Assembly: GCA_025024175.1 (NCBI GenBank)
Contig: QCXZ01000001.1
Span: 28,514,942-28,578,941, forward strand
Length of the DNA stretch: 64,000 nt
From: Rhyzopertha dominica
Lineage: Eukaryota > Arthropoda > Insecta > Coleoptera > Bostrichidae
Direction: 5' to 3'
The notes under the pieces are model-generated. The model was given only the letters and a program-made list of their open reading frames with translations, had not been told where the DNA came from and ran no database searches. Each line of letters opens with the position of its first letter. Within the stretch, counting starts at the first letter, position 1. Below, piece after piece: positions 11,140-24,500 of this stretch. The translations under genes and the position numbers were made by a program.

Positions 11140-14100
11140 TTTCAGGTTTATACTATCTAATTCTCCTCTGCTTTTTATTGGTTTGCTTATTAATTTATGC
11201 GTCAGTAAAACATGATACTGATGTCCTTATTAGGCACACGAGCAGCATATAACGCGATTTTAAAAGTGATGTCTTAAATTAAACTACAGCATTTCAATAA
11301 AAACAATATATTGGTAGCATAATTCATTTTTTTAATAAAAGCCCCACAATCTCATTCGTCGTCACTGACTGCATTTGACCGTTTATCAGATATAAATGAA
11401 CAATAATATAGTGTACTAACCTATCTCAGCCTCATAGCATCTATAAAATAGTGCCGCAAGAAATGTGTCTATTAAAGACTGATAAATAGTCAGGCGCCTG
11501 GATGTTTTCCAATACTCGTTAGAGGTATGTACATTTTTGCGTATAAATTNAGTCGCTTTTAACTTAACAAACCACCGTGAAAATAAAAAAAACAAAATCT
11601 GCCATTTTTCTTAAAATATGAAGTATTATGGGTTTAAGCAGGTAATAGGNGTATGTAAGAACCCGTAAGCAAATCTACATATTATTGTCTCCGTTGTAAA
11701 TGCACGATTCGCTTCGTTCGAAGCCATAGCTGCTTCATAGATTATGAAGAGGACTCCCTAGTGTCACATACGCAGCGCTTCACGTTATATTGATGCTTTC
11801 CCTGCTTTCATTTCACAAACTACACCCGTACAGAGTGCAATTTCGCACCGAAGAACACCAACAGCCGCTCCTCGGCTTCACAATATCAGCGACCCCGTTT
11901 TCCGCCGCTGTTTACGTTTACTGAATGCATAAAGTCATTTGGCACCTCGGGAGACGTCTTTGTTAGGCTTAAACAAATTGTCCTGTGCGGAAATTACATC
12001 CTGCCCGGGCTATTGAACCCTACTATCGATTGTTCTCGGTTAGTGGGGCAAATTAGCCAGCACGAGGTGAGCAGTTCCGTCCCCGGCTGTAAGAATTGCA
12101 ACATCACGTGTCCTCTTGATGTTTCGAGCACCTCCACTTGATGAAGTCGAAGTGCGCCGTGATACGAAATCCTGTCGTCTACTTTACAGGCTTTCCGGCT
12201 TTATTCCTGTCGTCGGGAACATCCCAGTAAGGGATTAGTGTTATTTGCCGTTTTCGGATGCGCTGTGCGGAAGAAACTCAATCGAGGAAATGACGGAGCA
12301 TTACGGAACTTAGGAAAATTGCCTCGACTTGCATAGTGATGGCTTAGTAGTCTTGCGGCGTAGTTCATACTTTTCGTTTTTAAGGGGGTTGCCTTTAAAC
12401 AAATATCTATATGATATAAAAAACCCTCACACAATACTTTAGAAAATTCAAACATATAAACTCATCTTCGGTAGAAATAAAGTAAGTGACTTCTTGAAAT
12501 ATTTAGCCTAATTTTTTTTTAATTCATTTAGGTCTTAATCAAACCGCTTTCGGTTGGCATCTTAATAAACAATAATATATGATTATAATACTCTTATTAA
12601 CAGACACTTCACTTATAGGTTTTGCCTTTATTGAAAGGTAAAATGTTTTCCATGTAATTGAGGTGTTCTCATGTTACACGTACCGAAAACAAGCCTATAC
12701 ACTAACCGAATATAGCGCCAAATCGGTTTTCTAGGACGCGCGTAACGATTTATTATTTCGATACGGGAGCATTAAATATATTTAGATAGATACACAATTT
12801 CTGAGGACCTTTGATCAACTCCAGAAAATTGAATCCAGGAGTACCTATAAAATATAAACAGGGTGAAGCACCAAGGGTACGGAGTGGACGAATTTGGAAA
12901 ATCCTTCACGCTATTGCTTTGATGAACGTAAATTTTGTCAAGAAGTATACTAGAGAAATTAATTAAAAATATCTTTCAGCTACTAAACTTTTTGCTAGAG
13001 GACGTATTTCAAACATCACAAATGAAAGCAAACAATTTAGGGTTGTGTACGAGTATGTAGACTTATGGGCATTGGATAGTTAAATTTCTTTTTTTACTAT
13101 CTACCATAAAGAAGGGAAGGTGCTTAGCTATGCGGTAGCTTTACACTGAAATAGATTGCATTACGTTTTACAAAAAAAATGCACGCCTCCATAAACCTTA
13201 ATTTATTAATACAAACCGTCCTAACTATATAATACTACCTACTTTTTACAGAACNAATACGCACTCGAATATAAGCGTTTTTGTTCAGTGCTTTTGAGAA
13301 GGTACTTGCCACGACACTCTGGTTGCAAGGTGAAATTAGGCAAGTCTCGCTTCCCCAAATGTTCGTTGTCAATACTCAACAAAACGCCTCGGCAACTTAC
13401 TGCGTTCCAGAAATAGGTGAAGTGACACGAGGGTGGTGAATGCTAATCCTTGATGCTAATGCACCCGGGGTCGCTATTCAAGATTCGGCTGGCACATCAC
13501 CAGAAAAGTCGCTGGTATGGGCTTTATACAAAGGGGTACCTGTTTTCCAGCCATGACTTTACTTCAAAGGGACATCTCTCTCGAGTGACGACTGACGTTA
13601 TGAGAGATGGAGAGTTTTTTCAATTAATATTGCGTAAAGAGTTTTCGCAGGCATAATAACCGGCCACCTTNAAATTAATTAAGTCCCATTATTCTAGAGA
13701 AAAAATATAATATAGGTATTGTCGATAGGAAATCTTAAGTTAAAAAATTCTGTACTTTAAGCATCGATCTAGGACACAAAATTTGATGTAGTAGATTTAT
13801 CTTTCATAAAAAAGTCATATTATTGCTTTCTGAATTTTGGCGGCCTTCAGGGTTATAGAAGAGAAAATGGGCATAAGGTATAAATTAGTATTAGTGGTTT
13901 CCAACATAACAACTGAAAACTGAAAAGAATTTAAAAACTATGGCCTAATTTAGTAAACTAATAAAATAAGAACTTTAGTTTTTATTTTAGAATTTTAGTT
14001 TACATTAACCTTAACCGCAGCTAATGAACATGATATGTTATAAATTGATCCCTTTTGATTTATCTGTAAATTGAATAAGTTGGTTAATTCAATTTGAACA

Positions 14101-14819
14101 TTAAAGATGCCTAATTGAATGTAAAGTACAACTTGATCACACTTTCTACATTTATGTTAACATCTGCGCTTGATGCGCAATACAATGATAATCTTCATAT
14201 TGAAACTGTGTTCAGTCAATATCCTAAATATTTCTGAATGATAAAATCTATAGAATATAACTGAGGATTATTACATATTGTACGAGTATACNTTTCAAAA
14301 TAGAGTGAAGGAGTGTATCAAACAGCACAGGCGCCCTCTAAAATACAACGATTGCAATAATCTGAAAACCACTTTGGAAGCGGACACAAACAGATACATT
14401 TTTACATCTCTTTTTGTTTTCATCAAACAAGTTGACCGCGGCGGCAGTTGCTTTGTTACGCTTCCTTGTTGTGAAGGCCTTTACGGCGGGAATCCCCTGG
14501 GGCGATTTGCTACCATTGTTTGGACTGGATTTTGAACTGTGTGAATATTTGTGTGTAACCTTGCCTGTGGGAGACTGCACTTTCTCAAACAGTGGCGTGC
14601 TTAGGAGGATTGTGTATTTATGTGTGCAGCTTTACTGCCTTGCAACTTATTGGTTAAAATAATTCGGGCGTTGGAATATAGTAGCATTGCCAGATATCTT
14701 TTAAATACGACATGGTTACGTCTGCTAGAAACTGAACGCATGTTAATATTGTTGAAATCTATACAATGTACCAAATCTTTCAAATTGCATGTGCGTCACG
14801 AAATCAAAGTAGCCCTGAT
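11140..14819. other. Intronic DNA with GC-richer unique islands
   Basis: No coding exon is recognised. Patches of more balanced base composition occur at about 11830-12370, 13260-13660 and 14300-14620. They contain open frames on both strands without family motifs. They look like single-copy intronic DNA rather than transposons. Confidence 0.35.
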
Positions 14820-14821
14820 TA

Positions 14822-15601
14822 GTATTAGGCATTTCAGAACACGTGACCTACGTTCCTTTAAAAATGGCGGCTGTTGCCACACAAAGCTAATGTTTACATT
14901 GAGCTCTTATGGGAGAAAACTTTTACAAATTTATTTCAGTATTTTGTGACACGAAATTTTATGCTAATTCCTATATTTAGATTCGTTATGGTTAGTTGGA
15001 TATATGTATATAATTTTAGTGCAATATACACTGTCATTAGTGAAAAAGAGTGTGAATAAAGACAGTTGTTTTACTTTGATGAGAGTATAAAACACGTAAT
15101 CATCATGTAGTCTATATTAAACTAGATCCATTACACTGAAACTATTGTTTATATTAGTAGATACGGCGTATTATATGTAAACATGATATAATAACTTGTT
15201 CAGTGTGTCTTGTGCAGTACGAATCAAAACAACAATCAACAAATAACAGCATACAGCAACCATCTTGTTCTTATTTCTGACAACTGACAAAACACAAAAC
15301 ATTTTCGATGTAAATACAGGGACAGGGAGTGTGTCAACCTACCAACAGGAAGTTCAACGTCACCTTCAGCAATCTTTTTCTCGTTTATTACGCCGAACAT
15401 TGCGTTAAAATTACACAGGTATATCTAGCTAATCATGACAAACCTAAATTTATGCAGTACGCTACTAATTTCAGCCCCGAACATACATAAAAAAAATCTT
15501 AAAGNTTGTCTCCCGTAAGAACTCTATGTAAACAATGGCTTTGTGTGCCAACAGCCTCCATTTTTAAAGGGACTGTGACGTAATACTGAAATGCCTAATA
15601 G
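14822..15601. mobile_element. MITE with about 100-base inverted repeats, TA-flanked
   Basis: Both ends read GTATTAGGCATTTCAG or its close variant inward, and the symmetry continues through an AAAATGGCGGCTGTTG block and a TTTACAT block (left 14822-14925, right about 15505-15601). TA lies outside each end (14820-14821 and 15602-15603), consistent with Tc1/mariner-type target duplication. There is no transposase; internal open frames are short. Confidence 0.75.
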
Positions 15602-15644
15602 TACAGCATTTTGTTACAGAAATAATGCTAGGTTATGTTAGGTT

Positions 15645-16300
15645 GGTTTCAAGCAAGGTCCTTATTAACTCTCAGATAAAATTTTATTGTATGTCAGATG
15701 TTTCGGCCTTTTTAAGCCATCTGCAGGAGTTCCACAAGAAATCGTTGTAATTATTGTAATGTATGACAAATATATAAACATTAAAATACTTAAAACAGGT
15801 GCTTAGTGTCAAAACAAACAATTTGGACACTTGAAATTTATTTTAGTGGTTTATTGTGGTTGCTTTAAGATTTATAAATTCCTACTGCTTCTAAATTTAA
15901 AGATGATTGTTACGACCCTCCGAATGTAAAATTATAAAATCTTTAGCAAAATGCGATGTTCCTTGAAGCACATTTAATTCTAGTTTTGAAACTGCGAAAT
16001 GTTTTTCCGATGTAGGAAGTATTAGATTTCCCACAATTTAGTTCGTACACCCCACATTTGTCCAACCTAATAGCTTTTGTCTTTGTTCCCACAAACTCTC
16101 AATTATAAGTTATAGATAATCTTTAAAGCAGTTCTACAATTTGGATCTGCCTTTGTTAAGACTTTAAAGTTTTATAGTTGGATTACCCTTGTATGTCAGC
16201 GTGATATAATATATTTTTGCCTTTAAATGGTAATTTCTGTTTGTTTTTAACTTTCTTTCTAATGATCCTGTTTATTAAATCTTCATTGTACCAGTTCTCA
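15645..16300 (-). mobile_element. Penelope-like element 3' relic with GIY-YIG endonuclease fragment
   Basis: At 15943-16089 the minus strand reads CGVYELNCGKSNTSYIGKT followed by RSFKTRI, a textbook GIY-YIG motif as found in Penelope-like elements. Upstream (higher coordinates to about 16300) degraded frames (NPTIKL, LINRIIRKK) resemble the preceding linker and reverse-transcriptase C terminus. Downstream, at 15700-15726, lies a hammerhead-like core. Stops and frameshifts show that it is inactive. The element is 5'-truncated. Confidence 0.75.
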
Positions 16301-17376
16301 ATAGCGATGTCATTAATATGACACTATCAAAAAGTGTTTGCCCACAGCCGGGGTCACGTGGTTTGGAATGCCTGATTTACCCACTTTAACTTTAAAAGGA
16401 CTTTTGTGATGTTGTGTGAAGATGTCGAGTTAAATCATAAAATGATCCGACCAGACAATGTATTCCAAGAAAGCAACTACTTTCCAGAAAAATTTTATTT
16501 CAATATTTTTCAAGTGCCACTTTTTCTGGTACCTCAGTTTATTCTTTGAAGTTCCTAAAGTCATACTTACATAAAAAAAATCAGCCTGCGTTGGTGGTAT
16601 GATGGAAAATAAACTGCAGTGCCTCATTACGTTACTGCGTTGCGGTAACAGCTTTATGTTATTATGTGCATGGCATTTGATTGCAATTTGCTGCGTGGTT
16701 TTCCCTCATAAACCCGTTTATCGTAAATAATCTTGTTTACGCATTTCTCGTGTCAATCGGAAAGCTAAATTATGACGGGCGAGTAATCCGTGTGATACTA
16801 TTGCATTCTTTGTAGCCGCCTCCTGCAATTCCGAACGGAACAACAACAGTACAATATTATGGTTTGTTACGACCATTGCTGATTTTTGAAATTGCACTAC
16901 TATTACAATGTTAAGAGCGCCAATTTCCAGCGTCTTTATTTAACTAAAATTGGTTTTAATTATGCAGGGTAAAACTCAAAATGTAGACTTATAATAATTG
17001 GTACCAAATGCTTTTAGCAATTCAGGTTATGTTTGAATATTCAGACAATAACATGTAACATTGGGAAAGTAACGGGCGTTCATAAACAAAAAGGAGTCAA
17101 GTAAGTGGGTGATGGTTTTTTCATCGTGACGTCGCAGTGCTGGTGAACTGAATACTGAACGATCACCTGACTGTCACTTGTGTAGATTGTCAAACGAGTT
17201 TCGTTTGCAAAACGCGAGATGAGCGCATGCCGCTTTGCAGCGCCTCGCAGCGGGTAACATTTCTGATGGGTAATCCTAACCTACAACCTTCTGTCAAATG
17301 GATAGTGATATATTTTGGGTTACAAAGCATAAAATTTGATTTGTTTGTGTTTGATTTCGTTTTCCCTGATTCATAA
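16301..17376. other. Non-coding stretch, no recognisable gene
   Basis: AT-rich DNA with a GC-richer patch near 17120-17260. Nothing recognisable. Confidence 0.4.
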
Positions 17377-17867
17377 GCGTTTGTAGGTTATGTCGTGGAT
17401 ATGGGAAAATAAATTAATTTTAGATATTAATAATTAACAATTTAATTGAGATGTTTCGGCCGCTTCCATCTTCAAGTCATACATTAACAATGATGTGTGA
17501 GAGGTCCGCTACACCATTACATTTGATGCACACCTCACACACATCACAAATTATGCGTCCTTTACATGGTAATTAGTGTCACATGTTTATAACTAATATG
17601 TTAACATTTATTAAAGTTCGAATTTTGTCACGGCATAACATATTAGTTATAAACATGTGACACTAATTACCATATAAAGGAGCAATATTTGTGATGTGTT
17701 TGAGGTGTGCATCAAATGTAATGGTGTAGCGGACCTCTCACACATCATTGTTAATGTATGACTTGAAGATGGAAGCGGCCGCTTCCGAAACGTCTCAATT
17801 AAATTGTTAATTATTAATATCTAAAATTAATTTATTTTCCCATATCCACGACATGACCTACAAACGC
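17377..17867. repeat. 491-base near-perfect palindrome
   Basis: The left arm starts GCGTTTGTAGGT at 17377 and its inverse ends at 17867. Arms of roughly 230 bases match with only scattered substitutions and small indels around a loop of about 30 bases near 17612-17640. Each arm carries a copy of a motif resembling a hammerhead core (see findings). The right arm preserves GGAAGC-GGCC-GCTTCC, the left arm has lost six bases of it. No flanking target duplication is seen. Confidence 0.9.
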
Positions 17868-18837
17868 CAATAAAATTTGATTATCGTACTGACGGGACGT
17901 ATACAAATACTGAACATCAATACTGCTAATTATACAGAATACCGTTCCTTCGTCAAATAAAGTGAAATTTTGCACACTCCTAGAACACAGTCTCCGGTAA
18001 CATGAATATCCGTTTCTTAGGGTCGCATGTTATTTTCAAAATGTGAGGGCTTAAGTACCTATCTAGTGTTTAAATTCCAATTATTTTATACACACTGTGT
18101 TTCCCCTGTAGCTGTTTTCAAACCACGCAAAAAAAAACACCAAAATCTGCTTGAAACCACACTCGCGGATCGCGACACCACACCGCATGCAGAACAACAC
18201 GGTGCGTCGTAACGTAGGTCCACGTACAAAAACTCATTTTTAAAAAACTAGCGCAACCGCAGGAAATTCATTTTAGATTCACCTTCAGAAGGCAGTGTTT
18301 TAGTTGTGTGCAAAACTCGGCGATGGTCCGGTATTCTGCACAATTAGCGCGATATAAAGTAGAATGCCATACCTACTCATTTTCTCTGTGGGTGCTGCTA
18401 ATACACAATTTGCGACGTTCTTCTTCATGAGGTTTGGATGGAAAGCAGTAAAATTTAACCGACTTGTCTGTACAATGTTGTACTGTTACAGTCCACAACA
18501 CGGCAATTTTGTTTACTTACACGCAAAGATCATACATATTTTTCAGCACTCATGTTCATTGCTATCAAAGAATATATCTACTGGTGTAATTCTTTGATCA
18601 CTAGACAGGTATAAATAAGAGAATTAGTTAAGTTAGGCTACAGTAATTGCAGCATACATAATACAGCTGACAGCAACTGACAGCTAATGTGAATTGTTTA
18701 CCCTACAGTAAACTGTAGTTTACCCACCAAAAATGCCAAGTTTCACTGATGGTGGCGCCAATTCGCTCATCGCCTATTTAGTGTGACGTAGATGTCGGTC
18801 ATTTTGCTGCAGTACATCAGTAGATCGCAGCTCTGGG
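17868..18837. other. Non-coding stretch, no recognisable gene
   Basis: Short open frames only, without family motifs. A small inverted repeat (ACAGTAAACTGT) lies near 18705. Confidence 0.4.
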
Positions 18838-20390
18838 TAGAGTTGGGTCGGTCGCAAACGAACCGTTAAAAACAACGACTCTAATTAGATGAGAACTGCA
18901 CGAACTAGTCAGGAACTAGTTTTGAAAGTTGGTCGTTTGCGAATGAATTGTTGTTCCAGATGCGTGAGACGCTAGCGGTCGTGTAATCTGAGAAACAGTC
19001 GTAGGTCCTAGAGGAGGTTGCAATACAAGAAGCACTGAATACTGATTCAGAAGTAATACGATCAGAATGAACTGCGAACTGTGATGCTGATAGAAATGGA
19101 TTCGTAATGTTATGAAATGCTCTCAGCAAGACTAGTTCAAAAACTGTTGAAGCTTAAGTTCATTAAACTTCTTTTGAAATAATGTTAAGCACCATGAAGC
19201 ATGGAAAAATCGAACTCTTTGGAAAGTTTCATATCTTTTGGGAGTCCTAAACTCATTTGCTGCAGAGCTTTGAGAAAATTAAATGATCGCATTGTAAATG
19301 CTTTTAAATCTGAGTCATTGATCTGTCATGATTTTGAATCATAACCAACGCTAATATCAATGTATTCAATTGATTAGTATGCCAAGTTGTTATCTAAAGC
19401 ATTCATAACTTGCTGCAACAGGTTATTACTATTAAGAAAAGGTGAAACAAAACATGCAGGTTTAAGTATTCTTTTTGCAAGAGTCATAAATGCTAGGTAC
19501 ATTTTATCGTAGCCACTTCCAATATCTATGTTTTCACCTTGAAACATCAAATTAAGGCGAATTATTTCTTTTAAGATTTGAGTTACAAAGCTTCAAGCAA
19601 TGAATCATTAGTGCTGCATAACATTTCTCAGTATTAGATACTAATTCAAAATGTGCTCTTAGCTCTAACAATTGGTCCAAAATCCTATTTGTAGCTTCAT
19701 GCCTAGATAACCATCTGTTATTAGATTATAAGATTTTTTTTTAATTCAGGCCGGTATTTATTAAATCAAATATAGCTTTGTATTTTACATGACGAAGAGT
19801 CGAATGGCTGAACCAATTATAAATTTCGTGGATAAGAAATTCAGTTGAACTTGATAGATCTTCCGCAGCGAAGCACATACGTGCAAAGAGTGGTAAATGC
19901 ACTTTACCAGTTGCAAAGAGGGTACACCTTTTTTCAACAAAGTAAAAAGAGAATGATGAACATTACCCATATTACTTGCACCATCAGTTCGTATTGCAAT
20001 CATATTCCTAATAGGTAAATCTACTCTAGCCATGTATCTCTTCACATCGCTATGTAAATCTTTAGCTGTTGCCCGTTCTGTGTCGACTATAGCCAGGAAT
20101 TCTGACACCGCTTACTTTTCTTTTAGTTGAAATATCTGACGCAAAGTGCCAGATACTTTATAATAGCTAGATCTGCAGATTCATCCAATATTAGAAGGTA
20201 TTATCCATCAACGACACTTTGAATTAAGTTCTTTAAAATAAATGGTGAAATAACATTCATAATAAGGCTAATACACTTTGTTAGATGCAGTTTTATGACT
20301 TCATCAGAGCCTGATTAATAGAATTTAGTGATTTTCCCAGGTGATCAACTGTTTTGATTGATGTATGGACAGCAAAAAAGTGGTAAGTTT
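18838..20390 (-). pseudogene. Decayed hAT transposase (DUF4371/ZMYM-like type)
   Basis: On the minus strand 19785-20108 stays open and reads LPIRNMIAIRTDGASNMGNV, then LKKGVPSLQLVKCIYHSLH, the catalytic-domain pattern of hAT-type transposases of the DUF4371/ZMYM class. Upstream (20110-20390) broken frames give VDHLGKSLNSI and YSxxVDESxDIS-like remnants; downstream, 19190-19330 retains FLKALQQMSLGLPKDMKL, the C-terminal region. The sequence AGAGTTGGGTCGGTCGC near 18839 resembles a hAT 3' terminus; no partner end was found. Multiple stops and frameshifts disable it. Confidence 0.7.
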
Positions 20391-21777
20391 TAGATCAATA
20401 ATTTTTGACTTCCATTGATAGCACTAAAATAAAAAATAAATACATTAATTAATATCTAATAACTCATAGCTACATACATTCAACAAAGCTTTGACCCCTA
20501 AGCGTATTTCTCGTAGTAACGTTTATTAATGAAGATCTTTTAAATGTTTCGATGTCTTACTATGATTTTTAGGTCAGCAATGTTGGCCCGGAGTGGGACT
20601 ACAGTGTGCTTCGAGTACAGTATCAATATTGTTTGACGCTTGGTCAATGTGCTTCAGCTCCAGCCAACATAAAACGTTTTAGGAATAGTGTGAATTTTGC
20701 ATTAACCTCAACACGATCATTCATTAACATCAGTAACAAACCTTTAGCCCACGACAGGGTTTCCCATTCCTTTCGGTAACAACGTTTATCTTTCGATAAA
20801 CAACCCCGTGGAAAGCTCAGGTACATAACAGACGAAGCTTATTAACAAAAAGTATTACCATATAAAGCAGTTTTCTCTTTCGGTGGCAAATAGCTGATGC
20901 GAAGCGAGAACGGCGTCCTGTGATCCCTGAGAAAAACTGCCTTTATGCAACTCAGAAAAGCTTTTAAAACGAGAAAACGTCAAAGTTTGTCTTTCGAACC
21001 TGAATAAATAAAAGTAAATACGGAAGACGTCATCAACGGTAGAGCGAGTCCAAAGTTCAAAGCAAATGCCGAGATATATTTGTTCTTGCACTTCCAACGT
21101 AAAAAGTTACAGTTAGCGATGGATCAGATTAGTCTTTGACGGCGGACAGATAAGGGGAAATTTAGTTTCAGCGCTGGAGATTTAACGGTTATTCTACACG
21201 ACACAGACGCTTAACATCAAAAGCCTTACTGATAAAAGTAATGGAAATGCATTTTTAATAGTCGCCGTGTTATTTTCAAATCAAGACGGCGAAAGGGGAG
21301 ATACGATTGTAACGTTCATTTTTCCGTCAAATTAAATGCGGTTTTCACGCTCTTCTGGTCTCTCCCTCGGAATATCTGCAATTTGTCTCTGTATTGGCCG
21401 GATGTTCTGGAACGAGTTCTGGCACCGTCACGGCTTTGAATGTAGCACTTTCTTACACCCTCATTTTCGTGGTCAGCCCGAGAAGTTTTATAAATGAGCT
21501 TTTAAAGGGCGCCTACTGACTATTACAATTTTCATGATTCGTCAGTATTTGCAGGCATACCTCACAACGTGAACATTTAATTAGGTACATTAAGTACCAC
21601 CTTCACATAGCGTTAAGATTGTGATAGGTAAGGGCAAGCGAAAATTATCATGCGGATCGTGGTTTAGCAGTAATTAATAGACACGCGAACAAATGAATAG
21701 TAGTTTATGAAGAGTGCGTGATTGAAAGCGCCGCTTCCTACAGAATCTTTTTTGTTAGTATTAGCGAGTACAAGCAA
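20391..21777. other. Intronic DNA, GC-richer than its surroundings
   Basis: 20640-21190 and 21300-21560 have more balanced composition and no repeat structure. Open frames on the minus strand (20644-20826, 20855-21097) carry no recognisable motif. Possibly single-copy regulatory DNA. Confidence 0.35.
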
Positions 21778-23247
21778 TGGGCCATATGAATAAAAACAAA
21801 GCAAATGCTCATAAGCAAAATGTAATAGTAAAAGCAAATGCACTAAGCAAAAGTATAAGCAAATGCTTCATTCCCTATGAATAACAATTACTTTATACTT
21901 GTAAGCAAATGCTTCAAAATATGATGTAAACGATTGTCAATTTACAGGTCGAGACCTGTTTAGACACGCGGAGCGGCGGTTATTGAAGCGAAGTGTTCTG
22001 TTGTTTCTAACTTTCTTTAGTTTATTACACCAAAATGTCATCTTCTGAGATTGAGTGCAGTGAACAGGGACAACAATGCGGTAAATTGTTGTTTATCGCT
22101 AAACAAATTCATTATCAACTTGAAATATTATCTAAACGCAACTGCCATCAATGAAGAAGAAGAAAGAATTGGCTATTCAAAATGCGGTCGCCAAATATGG
22201 TAAAAGCTTTGGAAAGAAAATTGATCAACTAAAATTTTTGAAAAAATAAATATGAAAACAAGTCATAAAGAAAATGGAGATATAAAGAAATACTGGTGTG
22301 GGAGAAAACATTGTTTAAAGCGATGGATGGTGAGGTGTATTAAACATCACATCAATTGCAGTATGGAATGTACACTTACTTTGCCATATTTGCTTTGCCT
22401 CCATGATTTCGTGTTAATTCTTAGGAAACTTTATCCAATGTTCTGACTGAGTAAGTGTGTTTCTCCTAACCCTTTTAATGGTTATTGAAACTGTGGATTG
22501 TTCCACCCCCCAGTTCCTCGTCAATTCCTTTTTTGGAATCCAGGATCCGCCAAATATCTCAAAAAAAACTGGAGTCAGAGCAGCACCTCGCTTTTTATCG
22601 ACATCATCGCCTAAAAAAATTGCTGCCAGCCACTCCAAATTTTGCTCTTCCAATCGGAATAAGTTTTGAAAATCGGAATTTTGAGTTTGTAGAATTTTGC
22701 TTTCCGCACATTTATAAGATAAGTCATTTTGATGGTAGCACACAAACAGGAAATTACTTTAGGCAGAAGATTTCCAAAATGTGAATATACTTCTCACAGT
22801 ACATTTACTGGTGCAATTCAAAAAAACACTAAAGCGCCATCTTACAGAAAACCCTTTGTATTGTGTAGGTGAATTTTATATGACTTGTTCAAATATTCTG
22901 TAATGTCAAATTTGGTGTAAATGTCATTTGTCTTACTTGTTACTTGTTCTATATATACGAGTATACATACATATCTTGACTTGTTTCCGTGCCTAAATGG
23001 CCTTATGGAATAAATATATTATTATTATTATTATTATTATTAAAGGGTGGATGCATTTTTTTCAAACGAATGATTCCGAGTTTAAGCAGATACTTTGTTT
23101 TATTCACAGCAAAAAATTAAAATCTTTTATTGCAAAATGCATTTACTTCGTACGCATGAGCAAAAGGTATTTATTACTTCATTTTTATTCATATGAACAA
23201 AAGCATTTGCTTCAAATTTTGGAAATAAGTTTTATTCATATGACCCA
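21778..23247 (-). mobile_element. PIF/Harbinger-type element with decayed transposase
   Basis: Imperfect inverted termini read TGGGCCATATGAATAAAAAC (21778) and TGGGTCATATGAATAAAAC (from 23247 inward), each followed by several AAGCAAATGC subterminal repeats (21800-21915; 23130-23215). The minus-strand frame 22414-22743 ends GVEQSTVSITIKRV then HWIKFP, the helix-turn-helix to IKFP linker typical of HARBI1-like transposases. After a stop, frames resume as EIMEAKQIWQSK then FHTAIDV, matching the start of the DDE domain. Near 22034 on the plus strand a short frame beginning MSSSEIEC may be a remnant of the second Harbinger ORF. A clear 3-base duplication is not seen. Confidence 0.72.
23010..23041. 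repeat. (ATT)n microsatellite
   Basis: About ten uninterrupted ATT units inside the Harbinger-type element. Confidence 0.95.
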
Positions 23248-23668
23248 ATGTATTTTTCTTCCAGTACGCTAAATATGAACCAGAGTTGGACACAATTATC
23301 GCCCACCGTTCATTAAAAATCATTAGGTTTGAATACGGCTTTTGTCAAAAATTATCGCTGTCTTCAGTACTGTGCTTCAGTAGTGGTAGCATTATAAATG
23401 TTTCTAGAAGACATGCTCCTCATGCGAATTTTTAAAAATCGGTTAATTTTTCTCTTTCTAAAATATGTAAACTATATACAATTTATTTTCCGTGCTCCAT
23501 ATTTTTACATTTAACTTTTATTTTTGTTTGTTTATTCTATTTACTCTTAATATTAAATACACTATTTTACAGGTAAACAACTGGAAAACTCGATAACCTA
23601 ACTGGTGTAGGTACCTGGGATCTTTTATATCTACAGGAATACAGTAGTTTTCTTTAACTTATTTGTTG
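23248..23668. other. Non-coding stretch, no recognisable gene
   Basis: AT-rich, no open frame or repeat structure noticed. Confidence 0.5.
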
Positions 23669-23676
23669 GTTTCAAG

Positions 23677-24500
23677 TAGTGCTGTAAACAATGTACCGGT
23701 TTTCATAAAAAATGATCATTTCGTCGGTTAACCGGTTGACCGGTTCACCTTAACCGGTTAACCGGCCTATGTTAACCGGTTAACCGATTAAAATTAACCG
23801 GTTAAACGAGATAAGACTGTTTACCGGTTTAAATTGACCGATTAACCAGTTCCAGTTCACCGGTTAATCGGTCTTCCCCTTAGTCTGCTAACATATATTC
23901 TATACCATTTCATACTTGAAAATTAAAAAAAAATGACGTTTTTTTTTCAATATATAATACTAATAACGGTTAGGAAAAACCTGTTAACCTGAAATAAAAA
24001 ACCGTCTATTATANCGGTTTTAATAATTATTTAGTTTGAACCAATTTTGCGATTAACCCAACAGGATGAACGAACATCGGAATATACAAAATTGTCAACC
24101 AATTTTTAATTGTTAATTTATTGAACATACCAACCCTTAATTTGATTTAACATTCAAATTTTTGTTCGTTATTTTTTAAGGTATTTGGCTGTAGGGGTAT
24201 GCGTTCTGCCATTTTCGCTAGCGGGGCGTGCTTAGCGCACGTGGTAGTTTTTAAGTCTGAGCCTGAGCGTGTTATTCCGCGCATTCTTAAGTCTGGGCTG
24301 AACACTAAGTACTTGCATTTCTAATTTATTTAGTTATTTTTGACCAGGTTTCATAACCGGTTATTTTTTAACCGGTTCATATTCGGTCAATTTTTAACCG
24401 GTTCATAACCGGTTAATTTTTAAGCGGNTATTCCAGGGTTGCTTATTACGGTTAATATTGCAATATCCTAACCGGTTAACCGTAACCATTGACAGCATTA
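23677..24500. mobile_element. Non-autonomous hAT element, 824 bases, AACCGGTT-rich
   Basis: The element is bounded by a perfect 8-base direct repeat GTTTCAAG (23669-23676 and 24501-24508), the hallmark of hAT insertion. Short inverted ends read TAGTGCTGT and TAATGCTGT. Both subterminal thirds are saturated with the motif AACCGGTTAACC and variants; the core (24170-24300) is unrelated and GC-richer. There is no transposase frame. Confidence 0.85.
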
